The notes beneath the pieces are model-generated. The model was not told where the DNA came from. It ran no database searches and saw only the letters and a list, made by a program, of their open reading frames with translations. A DNA stretch of 64,000 bases from Fusobacterium sp. FSA-380-WT-3A (GTDB taxonomy: Bacteria > Fusobacteriota > Fusobacteriia > Fusobacteriales > Fusobacteriaceae): NCBI RefSeq assembly GCF_012843705.1, contig NZ_JABAFQ010000004.1, positions 62,001 through 126,000 on the forward strand, read 5' to 3'. Shown here piece by piece: positions 43,076-51,441 of this stretch. How positions within the stretch are numbered: the first letter of the stretch is position 1; the number at the start of each line of letters is the position of its first letter. The position numbers and the translations under genes are program-made.

Positions 43076-44572
43076 ATGTTGGTAAATAATCTGTTTTTGT
43101 TAAAAAGTGTAGGTATAAATTTTATATTTACAATAACTACATCTATTTTAGGATTTTTCTTAAATAGATATTTTGTTGTGTATTTAGGAATAAATTATTT
43201 GGGAGTTATAAAATTATTTACAGAGATATTAGCTTATTTAAGTATAGTGGATATGGGTATTGGAAGTGCAGCAGCCTATGGACTTTATAAACCTTTAGCT
43301 GAAAAAAATTATGAAAAAATAAATATAGTTTTTTCCACATTAAAATCAATATATATAAAAATTTCAATGTTTATTCTTATTTTTGGGGTAGTAATAACTT
43401 TTTTCTTAGGTTTTTTTATAAAAGATATAGTTATAACTAATGAGATAAAAATATATTGGCTACTAATGGTTTCTAATACAGCTATAACCTATCTTTTTGG
43501 AAAATATATTACACTTTTTAATTCAGACCAAAAATTTAATTTTGTAAAAATAGTACAGGGAAGCACTAGAATAGTAAGTTTTCTATTTCAAATTATACTT
43601 TTAATAAGGTTTCAGTCTTTTTTAGGAATAGGAATTTTAATAGTATTGGAATCTATTTTTCAATATGTAATTTATAGTATTTATTACAGAAAAAAATATT
43701 CTTATATAAATATTACAAAGGCTAGAGATAAAACCATATTTAAAAATTTAAAGAATTTATTTTATCATAAGTTAGCAGGATTAGTAGTTTTTAATACAGA
43801 TTTAATATTAATTTCTAAATATGTTTCTATAGAAATTGTTGGAATTTATGCTAGTTATCAAATGGTTTATAGGATGATAATGGTGCTTATTGGAATTTTA
43901 ATTGGAGTAATTTCTCCTATTACAGGAAGATATATAGCTAGTCATTCTAAAAAAGATATTTTTAAATTATTTAATTTATTGAATACATTATTTATAATAC
44001 TAGCAATAATCTCTTCATATTTGTTTTATAATCTTATAAGCTCCTTTATAGGAATATGGTTAGGAGAAAAATATATATTATCTCAAGGTACAAGTTTTTT
44101 AATAACTATAAATTTATTTATAGGAATATCAAGACAAATTTTGGAGATTTTTAAAGAAAATAGTGGATTTTTTGATGATATATACAATCCTATAATGGAA
44201 GCTGTTATAAATTTTGTATTTTCTATAATCTTAGTAAAATTTTATGGATTAAATGGGGTTATTATAGGAACAATAATTTCAAATTTAATTGTAGTTATGG
44301 GAATAAAACCTATAATGACTTTTAATAGAGCCTTTGATAAAGGGATAATCGATTATATAAAAATATATGGAAAAAATTTAATATTAATCTTTTTTACTTT
44401 TTTTATAGGAAATTTTTTAAAGAAATATTTTATAATAAAAATTTTAAATATAAATACATGGATACTTCAAGGGGTAATACTTACATTACTCATATTATTT
44501 GTTACAGTTATAGTATTTTTAATAGATAAGGATTTTAGAAAAATATTAAAAGAAAAGAGATGGGAAAAATGA
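43076..44572 (+). CDS. Wzx-type oligosaccharide flippase 2
   Basis: 498 residues with about 12-14 membrane segments. NFIFTITTSILGFFLNRYFVVYLGINYLGVIKLFTEILAYLSIVDMGIGSAAAYGLY is the start of the second MOP-family group (CpsU/Wzx with GIGSA motif). LAGLVVFNTDLILISKYVSIEIVGIYASYQMV is the conserved middle helix. It heads a flippase-plus-three-GT2 cassette that lacks its own polymerase and initiating enzyme. The ATG follows AAAAGGA. Confidence 0.88.
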   Translation: MLVNNLFLLKSVGINFIFTITTSILGFFLNRYFVVYLGINYLGVIKLFTEILAYLSIVDMGIGSAAAYGLYKPLAEKNYEKINIVFSTLKSIYIKISMFILIFGVVITFFLGFFIKDIVITNEIKIYWLLMVSNTAITYLFGKYITLFNSDQKFNFVKIVQGSTRIVSFLFQIILLIRFQSFLGIGILIVLESIFQYVIYSIYYRKKYSYINITKARDKTIFKNLKNLFYHKLAGLVVFNTDLILISKYVSIEIVGIYASYQMVYRMIMVLIGILIGVISPITGRYIASHSKKDIFKLFNLLNTLFIILAIISSYLFYNLISSFIGIWLGEKYILSQGTSFLITINLFIGISRQILEIFKENSGFFDDIYNPIMEAVINFVFSIILVKFYGLNGVIIGTIISNLIVVMGIKPIMTFNRAFDKGIIDYIKIYGKNLILIFFTFFIGNFLKKYFIIKILNINTWILQGVILTLLILFVTVIVFLIDKDFRKILKEKRWEK

Positions 44573-45399
44573 AAGAAATAAAATTTTCTGTTTTAATATC
44601 AACTTATATAAAAGAAAAACCAGAATATTTAGATAAAGCTTTAGAAAGTATTTTAGATAAACAAATTTTAAAACCAAATGAAGTAGTATTAATAAAAGAT
44701 GGAAAATTAACAGAGAAATTAGATGAGGTTATAGATAAATATAAAAATAAATATGGAGAGATGTTTAAAATAATTCCCTTAGAAAAAAATTGTGGCTTAG
44801 GGGAAGCTTTAAGAATAGGGATAGAAAACTGTTCCTTTGAATATATAGCTAGGATGGATTCAGATGATATTTCAAAACCAGAAAGATTTAAGGAACAGAT
44901 AGAATTTATAAAAAATAATCCAGAGTATGATGTAGTAGGTACTTTAATAGAAGAATTTGAAAATGAATTGGAGATAAAAAGAATAAGGAAAGTTCCAGAA
45001 AACTCTTTAGAAATAAAAAAGAGATTAAAGATAATCTCTTGTATAAATCACCCTACAGTAATTTTTAAAAAATCTTCAGTTTTAAAAGCAGGTAATTATT
45101 CTTCAAAGTTTCGTTATTTAGAAGATTATTATTTATGGATAAGAATGAGTAATGAAGCAAAATTTTATAATATGCAAAAATCTCTTTTATATTTTAGAGT
45201 TGTGGAAGATACTTATAAAAGAAGAGGTGGAATAAAATTCTTTTTCGAAGAGGTAAAATTTCAAAAGGAATTATTGAGAATAGGTTTCATTTGTAAAAAA
45301 GAGTATTTAAAAAATATAATGATAAGAGGTATTTTTAGAATAACCCCATATAATTTGAGACGATATATTCAAAAAAATTTTTTAAGAAAAAGTATATAG
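44569..45399 (+). CDS. GT2-family glycosyltransferase
   Basis: 276 residues from the ATG overlapping the flippase stop; an in-frame ATG 9 bases upstream is possible. FSVLISTYIKEKPEYLDKALESIL starts the GT-A fold, VLIKDGKLTEKL replaces the usual DDGS nucleotide motif with KDGK, and IARMDSDDISKPERF is the metal-binding DSDD. RYLEDYYLWIRMS holds the ED base. This is the WcaA/AmsE-like branch. Confidence 0.88.
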   Translation: MKEIKFSVLISTYIKEKPEYLDKALESILDKQILKPNEVVLIKDGKLTEKLDEVIDKYKNKYGEMFKIIPLEKNCGLGEALRIGIENCSFEYIARMDSDDISKPERFKEQIEFIKNNPEYDVVGTLIEEFENELEIKRIRKVPENSLEIKKRLKIISCINHPTVIFKKSSVLKAGNYSSKFRYLEDYYLWIRMSNEAKFYNMQKSLLYFRVVEDTYKRRGGIKFFFEEVKFQKELLRIGFICKKEYLKNIMIRGIFRITPYNLRRYIQKNFLRKSI

Positions 45400-45408
45400 G
45401 GAGTAAAT

Positions 45409-46341
45409 ATGATAAATTATTCAGTTATAATTCCTCATTATAATTATGGGAAAAAGATAAAAAAACTATTGGATACTATTCCAGATAGAGAAGATATAGA
45501 AGTAATAATTGTAGATGACTTAAGTACAGAAAAGGAGTTAAATAATCTATTAGATACAATAAAAACTTCTAATAAAAGAAATATAAATCTTTTATATAAT
45601 TCAAAAGAAAGTAAAGGACCTGGTGGAGCAAGAAATTTAGGTATAAACTCTTCTAGTGGAAAGTGGTTAATATTTGCAGATTCAGATGATTATTTTCTAG
45701 ATAATGCTTTTGATGAATTTGATAAAAATAAAGATAGAGAAGAGGAAGTATTGTATTTTTATATGACAAGTATAAATGAAAAAACAGGTAAAATTTCAGA
45801 TAGACATATATGGTATAATAAAAATTTAGCTAGATGTGAAGAAGAGATAAAAAAAGAAAATTATAAAAAACATATTATAAAAATAATTTCTCCATGTGGA
45901 AAAATGATAAAAAGACAGTATATATTAAAAAACAATATTTATTTTGGTAGAGGTTTTTGTGGAGAAGACCAAATATTTTCAGCTAAATTAATAGTTTTAT
46001 CAAATAATATAAATGTAATTCATAATCAAGTATATTGTATTTTAAAAAGAAAAGGAAGTATTACAGAAAAAGATGAAGAAAGACTTCATTGGGAAACTTT
46101 AAATAGTTTTATAGAAGTAGATACTTTTTTAAAAGAAACTAATAATATAGATTATAGGAATTACTATATACTTTTTCTTTTTAAAAGTCTGAAATTTGGA
46201 AGAAAAACATTTTTTAAAACTTTAAAAATTATAAGAGAGAATAATTTAAAACTATTTACTAAAGAATTTTTTATTAAATTAATAAATCTTAAAATAGTGT
46301 GGAGATTTATATTGAGTAATATAAAAAATAGAAGTATTTAG
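45409..46341 (+). CDS. GT2-family glycosyltransferase
   Basis: 310 residues. YSVIIPHYNYGKKIKKLLDTI, VIIVDDLSTEKEL, GPGGARNLGINSSSGKWLIFADSDDYFLDNAF give the fold start, nucleotide motif and DSDD metal site. FGRGFCGEDQIFSAKLI includes the E-D catalytic base. Ribosome site GGGAGTAAAT. The C-terminal helix is basic and aromatic. Confidence 0.88.
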   Translation: MINYSVIIPHYNYGKKIKKLLDTIPDREDIEVIIVDDLSTEKELNNLLDTIKTSNKRNINLLYNSKESKGPGGARNLGINSSSGKWLIFADSDDYFLDNAFDEFDKNKDREEEVLYFYMTSINEKTGKISDRHIWYNKNLARCEEEIKKENYKKHIIKIISPCGKMIKRQYILKNNIYFGRGFCGEDQIFSAKLIVLSNNINVIHNQVYCILKRKGSITEKDEERLHWETLNSFIEVDTFLKETNNIDYRNYYILFLFKSLKFGRKTFFKTLKIIRENNLKLFTKEFFIKLINLKIVWRFILSNIKNRSI

Positions 46342-46352
46342 AAGGGAAAATT

Positions 46353-47300
46353 ATGGAAAAATATAAAATAAGTGTAATAATACCTGTGTATAAAGTAGAA
46401 AAATATTTAAAAAAATGTATAGATAGTGTTATTACTCAAGATTATCAAAATTTAGAAATAATCTTAGTAGATGATGGAAGTCCAGATAATTGTGGGAAAA
46501 TTTGTGATGAATATAAGCCTAAAGACAGTAGAATAATAGTAGTTCACCAAAAAAATATGGGGTTAAGTGGAGCTAGAAACACAGGTCTAGATATATCTAC
46601 AGGAGATTTTATCCATTTTATAGATAGTGATGATTGGATAGAGCCTAATTTATATAGTGATGTATCTCAATATTTTTATGATTACAATATGATAATGTTT
46701 GGTTATACCTACTTAGATGAAAGGGGAAATATATTAACAAAATTTATTTTAGAGAACAGTTTTAAAGGTGTAGTATTAAATCCAACTGCTTGGAATAAAA
46801 TATATAGAAAAGAGTTATTTAAAGATACAAGGTTTCCTTTAGGAAAAATACACGAAGACCAATTTATAACACCCATTGTATATTTAGAAGCTAAAAAAAT
46901 AAAATTAGTAAAAAAATACTATTATAACTATCTAAATAGGGAAAATTCTATAATGAATTCAGACAGAGGAGAAAAAGAGTTTCATGGATTTGAAGCTTTT
47001 ATATATGTTCATAAATATTTAAAAGATAATAATTATAAAGCTGAATTTATAGAGCATAAAAAAATAGAAAAAACTTATGCTTTCAATTTTATAAATAATA
47101 AAAATTATAACTATAGAATTAAAAATTTTAAAAAGTTAAAAACTTATTTAAAAGAAATGGAAGTTTTTAATTTAAGAAATTTCTTTTTTTTAATTTTATG
47201 TTTTTTATTACCTAAAGGAATTAGAAATAAATTAGGAAATTTTTATAGAAATTATTTAAAAAAATACTCTTTTATGAGAAAGTTAAGGGAAAAAATATAA
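46353..47300 (+). CDS. GT2-family glycosyltransferase
   Basis: 315 residues. ISVIIPVYKVEKYLKKCIDSVITQDYQNLEIILVDDGSPDNCGKICDEY is the canonical start. GLSGARNTGLDISTGDFIHFIDSDDWIEPNLY contains the DSDD metal site, and GKIHEDQFITPIVY the ED base. It resembles EpsJ/WcaA-type enzymes. Last gene of the cassette, followed within 8 bases by terminator copy 2. Confidence 0.9.
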   Translation: MEKYKISVIIPVYKVEKYLKKCIDSVITQDYQNLEIILVDDGSPDNCGKICDEYKPKDSRIIVVHQKNMGLSGARNTGLDISTGDFIHFIDSDDWIEPNLYSDVSQYFYDYNMIMFGYTYLDERGNILTKFILENSFKGVVLNPTAWNKIYRKELFKDTRFPLGKIHEDQFITPIVYLEAKKIKLVKKYYYNYLNRENSIMNSDRGEKEFHGFEAFIYVHKYLKDNNYKAEFIEHKKIEKTYAFNFINNKNYNYRIKNFKKLKTYLKEMEVFNLRNFFFLILCFLLPKGIRNKLGNFYRNYLKKYSFMRKLREKI

Positions 47301-47307
47301 TGATACA

Positions 47308-47350
47308 AAAACAGGAGATACTGCATAAACTTGCAATATCTCCTATTTTT
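47308..47350 (+). terminator. Terminator copy 2, repeat of 42901
   Basis: AGGAGATA (47313-47320) pairs with TATCTCCT (47337-47344), followed by U residues. The 43-base unit differs from copy 1 at two positions only. The copies lie directly before and after the 4.3-kb flippase/GT2 cassette in the same orientation. Confidence 0.88.
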
Positions 47351-48235
47351 CTAATTAGTTATATTTTCAACAGAATTTTTAATATCTTCCAAAAGGGTAA
47401 ATCTTTTTGTATAGAGAGAACGTTTTTTTACAGGTATTTCCAGTAAATTTTTTCTCTCTATACTTTTAGGAAGTAACCAAAGTCCATTTTTATTAATGCC
47501 GTTTATGCTTTCCCAAAAATTATCATAATCAGCATGTATTTTCTTTTCTTTTCTGTGTTTGTATCTCATAGAGAAGTAAATATGTTTTGTTTTTCCAACC
47601 CCTATTTTAGTGTGGTTTGGGAATAGGAAATATAGTATTTCAAGAAGTAATTTTTTTGGAAAAACTCCATACATATTCTTTGTAGCTTCTTTTATTAAAT
47701 CTTTGTCCTCTCCCTTTTCTAAACCTTGTAAACCTCCAATTATAATCTCATTATTATGAAATCCAAAAGTAAGTTTAGCCAAAGGTTTTTCAAGATGATT
47801 ATAACAAATTAAAGTAAATTCACCCTCTTTATCGTAATTAGGATAAAGCTTTAAAATAATTTTAACTAAGTTTCCATCTTTTCCAGTAAAAGAACAAATT
47901 TCCAAATATCCATTTCTATAAATATCATTTAATAAATTTTTAGAGAATAATTTATCCAGTGAATTGTATGAAGATATTATAGAATTGACCTTTTCTCTAG
48001 TATTCAATCTATTAGTAAGGTAAGGTCTATGAATTTTACTACAAAGTACAGGATATCTGTATACTTCATCTTTTAAATATTCGTGACTAGTAATAAAATT
48101 AGCCAATTTTTTAGCATGTTGGTAAAGTAAAATAAACCTAATTGTATATTTGATTTTTGTTTTAAGGGTGTTTAATTCTCCTTTGTTTCTTCCTCTCTTA
48201 ATTATAGAGTAATAGAAATCAATCTCTTTTTTCAT
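47351..48235 (-). CDS. VirK/YbjX-family protein (DUF535)
   Basis: 294 residues. RPYLTNRLNTREKVNSIISSY, LICYNHLEKPLAKLTFGF, IIIGGLQGLEKGEDKDLIKEATKNMYGVFPKKLLLEILYFLF and HIYFSMRYKHRKEKKIHADYDNFWES follow the order of the VirK/YbjX family. Members are linked in enterobacteria to surface remodelling, virulence and export of surface proteins. Here it is 13 bases downstream of an autotransporter gene on the same strand, compatible with a role in that export. Biochemical function is unknown. Confidence 0.8.
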   Translation of the reverse strand: MKKEIDFYYSIIKRGRNKGELNTLKTKIKYTIRFILLYQHAKKLANFITSHEYLKDEVYRYPVLCSKIHRPYLTNRLNTREKVNSIISSYNSLDKLFSKNLLNDIYRNGYLEICSFTGKDGNLVKIILKLYPNYDKEGEFTLICYNHLEKPLAKLTFGFHNNEIIIGGLQGLEKGEDKDLIKEATKNMYGVFPKKLLLEILYFLFPNHTKIGVGKTKHIYFSMRYKHRKEKKIHADYDNFWESINGINKNGLWLLPKSIERKNLLEIPVKKRSLYTKRFTLLEDIKNSVENITN

Positions 48236-48248
48236 ATTAATCTCCTAA

Positions 48249-51200
48249 TTAAAAACGGAAATACATTTTTGTTGAATACACAGTATCAGCACTTTTAAAT
48301 TCTTCTAATCTAATGTCTAGGTTAACAGAAACTCCAAAGTTTTCAGTAAACTCCTTAGTAACTCCTGCACCTATCCAACTAGTATTTTTAACTTGATTAA
48401 TTCCTTTGAATGTGTGAACAGTTGTACTATCAGTAAAATGTCCTTTGAAACTTAAATCTCTATCTCCAATATTAACTAATTGTGATAAATGGTAATTAAA
48501 TGTAACATCAGAAACTTTTTGTTCCCCTTGTAGTCCAAAGATTAGATTTTGTTTGAAATAATCTTTATCATTAGCAACGATACCCCAGTCAGCACTACTT
48601 TCATTAAAATCCCCTCTTCTTAGATAATCCATAGAATATCCTATATAAGGAGTAATATATTCAAAATGTTTTCCAACTTCTAAGTAAGCAGAAACCATAT
48701 TATCACCATGTTTTATTCTTCCAAACTCCACATCTCCATTTCTAGTTAGTAGAGCACGGTCAACAGTTGTATCAAAATGAGTTATACCAATACGACCTAA
48801 AGTATAGAAATTGTCAGCAAAATATTCTTTTTCATAAAGAGAAATTCCAATAGAGTTACTTCTATACTTTCCACCGTAGTTCTCAAAATCTCCATAACCT
48901 TTTCCATAAGACAGAGCAACTCCCACTTGACTATTTCCAACTCTTTTATCTATTCCAAAATGTCCACCATTTATTTTTGTATCAGCAGAAATATATCCAT
49001 CTTCTTTTAATTTTCCACTAGAACTTTGGAAAGTTGACCAACCTTGCCATTCATAATCACTATTGTAGAAATCTTTTAAACTTCCAAGATGGTTTGATAA
49101 ACTTTTATTTATATTTTGAGCTTGTACAAAACTTAAAGCTTGAGCAGAAGCATAAATTTCTCCAGAAACAATCTCTGTGGCATTTTTAAATTTATTAACA
49201 GACATTGAGATAATTCCATTACCTAATTCTTTTTCTTCTTCACTTATGTTTCCACTATTATATTTTTCATCTAACTCTTTTAAAGTGATTTCTATCTTTC
49301 TAGCAGTATCCTTTGAATTAATAGGAGCATCTCCTAAATAATCCACAGCATTTTCTCTAGAGATACTAGCCACTAAATTGTTATTTTCTCTATCTAAAGA
49401 TATTTTTCTCATTCCGTTGATTTCAACATCTTTAATATTTCCAACTAATTCATCAGCTTTTATTAATTCAACTTTTTTCTCCTTTGGAGATACATAATTA
49501 TCTGAATATACACTTACATGTAAGTTTTCAACATCAGCCTTTTTTATATTTAAGTGGGAATTTTCTTTTAAATGAATTTTTCCCTTATCATTTTTATAGT
49601 TTTCTATATAGGCTTCCTTTCCAACAACATTTAAAGTTCCACTATTTGTAACAATACTGAAACTATCTAAATCTTCAAATCCAACAGAAGCATTATTATG
49701 TAATACTAAAGTTCCATTTTTTTCAATATCAATTCCAGACCTATGTTTTTTATATATTTCTAATTTACCATCTTCAATTTTACTTTTTCCACTAAAAGTA
49801 TTTTCACCAGTAAGGACTAAAGTTCCCTCACCTTTCTTTTTAAGTCCAGCATTTCCAAAAATATTATTTTCAAAATATGAAGTTTTTCCCTCTGGAATAT
49901 TGGCGTTAAAGTATAAATTGTAGTCTTTAGAATCTTTATTTTTATAATCAGCTTTCAATATACTTCCTATGAAAGCTCCAGGACCTTTTAAGGCTCTTGA
50001 AAGATTTAATACTCCCCAACCATGACTTCCAGTTGGTTCAAAATCTATATATCTATTTTCTTCTGTTTCTCCATCTCCAACTCCCACTTTATTAGTTGTA
50101 GTAAATAAAGTTAATCTTACATCATTATTTGTCATCCAATCAAATTTACTAGCTACTTGTAGAGCTGCATTAGTAACTCTTGGGGCAGCAAAAGATGAAC
50201 CAATATGACTGTTGTTTTCATAGTTAAGAGTAGATTCTCCAGGAGCAGATATAGCCCAATCTTTTACAGCTCCAGCATAGGCCAAATGAGCATCATAATC
50301 TTTATTATTATTTTTTCCATCAACACCTACAACAGATATCCATCCTCTTTCTAAAGAACTTCTTAAAAGAGGTGCTGCTGATTGAAGTTGTCCATTAGTA
50401 ATAGTATGTCCACCACCATCATAGTTTCCATTTGCCCATACAAAAAGAGCATTTTCATTTTTTATAGCCTCTTCATAAAAATCTATTGCCTCTTTTCCAG
50501 ATGGAATAATCTCCCTATTAACATCACCAGTTTTAACAGAAGAAAAAGCTCTGTAAATAGTATTTCTTTGTTCTTCATTTAATTTTACTTTTCCAGTAAG
50601 TCTGTCTTTATTTCCAAAGAAGTTTCTCTCTTGGATATAATCTAAATTACTTCCCCAAGATTGATTAAATACCTTTAATTTTTTAGGTCCGTCTCCATCA
50701 TTTTCTTTCATCTTCTTTAAAATCTTTTTATAGTCTTCAAGATTATATCTTATAATATTATTTCCATTATCATTTTCACTTAAACTACTTGCTACAACCT
50801 TAGGAGTTACTCCTTGTAATAATGTATCTAATACTCCCTCTCCATGATAAGTGTGGTGGTCATTTCCCTTTGGTAAAAAGTCAATTTCTACACCCTTATC
50901 TCCATATTTTTTTCCTATTCTATCTTGATATTTTACAAAATCACTATCTAAAATTCCAACTACCAAACCTTTTCCCTCATGGGCTTCAACTTTAATTTGA
51001 GGTTTTGAATATGTAAGATTAGAAGGTAGCCCTTTTCCAAAAACAATTCCATTTACTTTATTGGTATCCTTATCAGGATTTACCTCTGGATTTACAACAG
51101 GATTTATTTCTGGCTTTATTTCTACATCAGGTTTTCTTTCAGGAACAATAATAGGTCTCATATTGTTATCACGAATAGGGGCAGAACCTCCTCCACCTCC

Positions 51201-51275
51201 TCCACAACTTGTTAAAAGTAACACAAGAGCAACTTGAAATAGAGGATTTTTTATATATTTTCTTTTAATTTTCAT
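48249..51275 (-). CDS. Subtilisin-like serine protease autotransporter with lipoprotein signal
   Basis: 1008-residue type V autotransporter resembling fusobacterial fusolisin. The N-terminal signal ends in the lipobox LLTSC (Cys24), followed by a glycine run and a Pro-rich linker. The S8 protease domain has likely catalytic Asp110 (GILDSD), His144 (YHGEGV), oxyanion Asn282 (WANGN) and Ser361 (GSSFAAPRVT). A passenger repeat GEGTLVLTGENTFSGKSKIEDGKL-type segment lies near residue 485. The last ~280 residues form a beta barrel ending in MYFRF. It should be anchored by lipid, then exposed at the surface. A DUF535 gene follows. Confidence 0.92.
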   Translation of the reverse strand: MKIKRKYIKNPLFQVALVLLLTSCGGGGGGSAPIRDNNMRPIIVPERKPDVEIKPEINPVVNPEVNPDKDTNKVNGIVFGKGLPSNLTYSKPQIKVEAHEGKGLVVGILDSDFVKYQDRIGKKYGDKGVEIDFLPKGNDHHTYHGEGVLDTLLQGVTPKVVASSLSENDNGNNIIRYNLEDYKKILKKMKENDGDGPKKLKVFNQSWGSNLDYIQERNFFGNKDRLTGKVKLNEEQRNTIYRAFSSVKTGDVNREIIPSGKEAIDFYEEAIKNENALFVWANGNYDGGGHTITNGQLQSAAPLLRSSLERGWISVVGVDGKNNNKDYDAHLAYAGAVKDWAISAPGESTLNYENNSHIGSSFAAPRVTNAALQVASKFDWMTNNDVRLTLFTTTNKVGVGDGETEENRYIDFEPTGSHGWGVLNLSRALKGPGAFIGSILKADYKNKDSKDYNLYFNANIPEGKTSYFENNIFGNAGLKKKGEGTLVLTGENTFSGKSKIEDGKLEIYKKHRSGIDIEKNGTLVLHNNASVGFEDLDSFSIVTNSGTLNVVGKEAYIENYKNDKGKIHLKENSHLNIKKADVENLHVSVYSDNYVSPKEKKVELIKADELVGNIKDVEINGMRKISLDRENNNLVASISRENAVDYLGDAPINSKDTARKIEITLKELDEKYNSGNISEEEKELGNGIISMSVNKFKNATEIVSGEIYASAQALSFVQAQNINKSLSNHLGSLKDFYNSDYEWQGWSTFQSSSGKLKEDGYISADTKINGGHFGIDKRVGNSQVGVALSYGKGYGDFENYGGKYRSNSIGISLYEKEYFADNFYTLGRIGITHFDTTVDRALLTRNGDVEFGRIKHGDNMVSAYLEVGKHFEYITPYIGYSMDYLRRGDFNESSADWGIVANDKDYFKQNLIFGLQGEQKVSDVTFNYHLSQLVNIGDRDLSFKGHFTDSTTVHTFKGINQVKNTSWIGAGVTKEFTENFGVSVNLDIRLEEFKSADTVYSTKMYFRF

Positions 51276-51405
51276 TTATTCTCCTTTAAAATTTAAACTT
51301 TATTTTACCAAAATATCATATCAGAAAAAATATTAAAAAAATTAAAAGTTACTTGAATTATAAAATTTTATACATCAATTCTTAAATTTTATACTTTTAT
51401 TTATT

Positions 51406-51434
51406 TTGACAGAATCTAATTTATAAATTATAAT
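51406..51434 (+). promoter_or_regulatory. Strong promoter of the sensor operon
   Basis: TTGACA (51406-51411) and TATAAT (51429-51434) have a 17-base spacer, a full consensus. The predicted start point falls on or next to the ATG at 51442, so that ATG would be leaderless. Confidence 0.85.
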
Positions 51435-51441
51435 TTAATAT

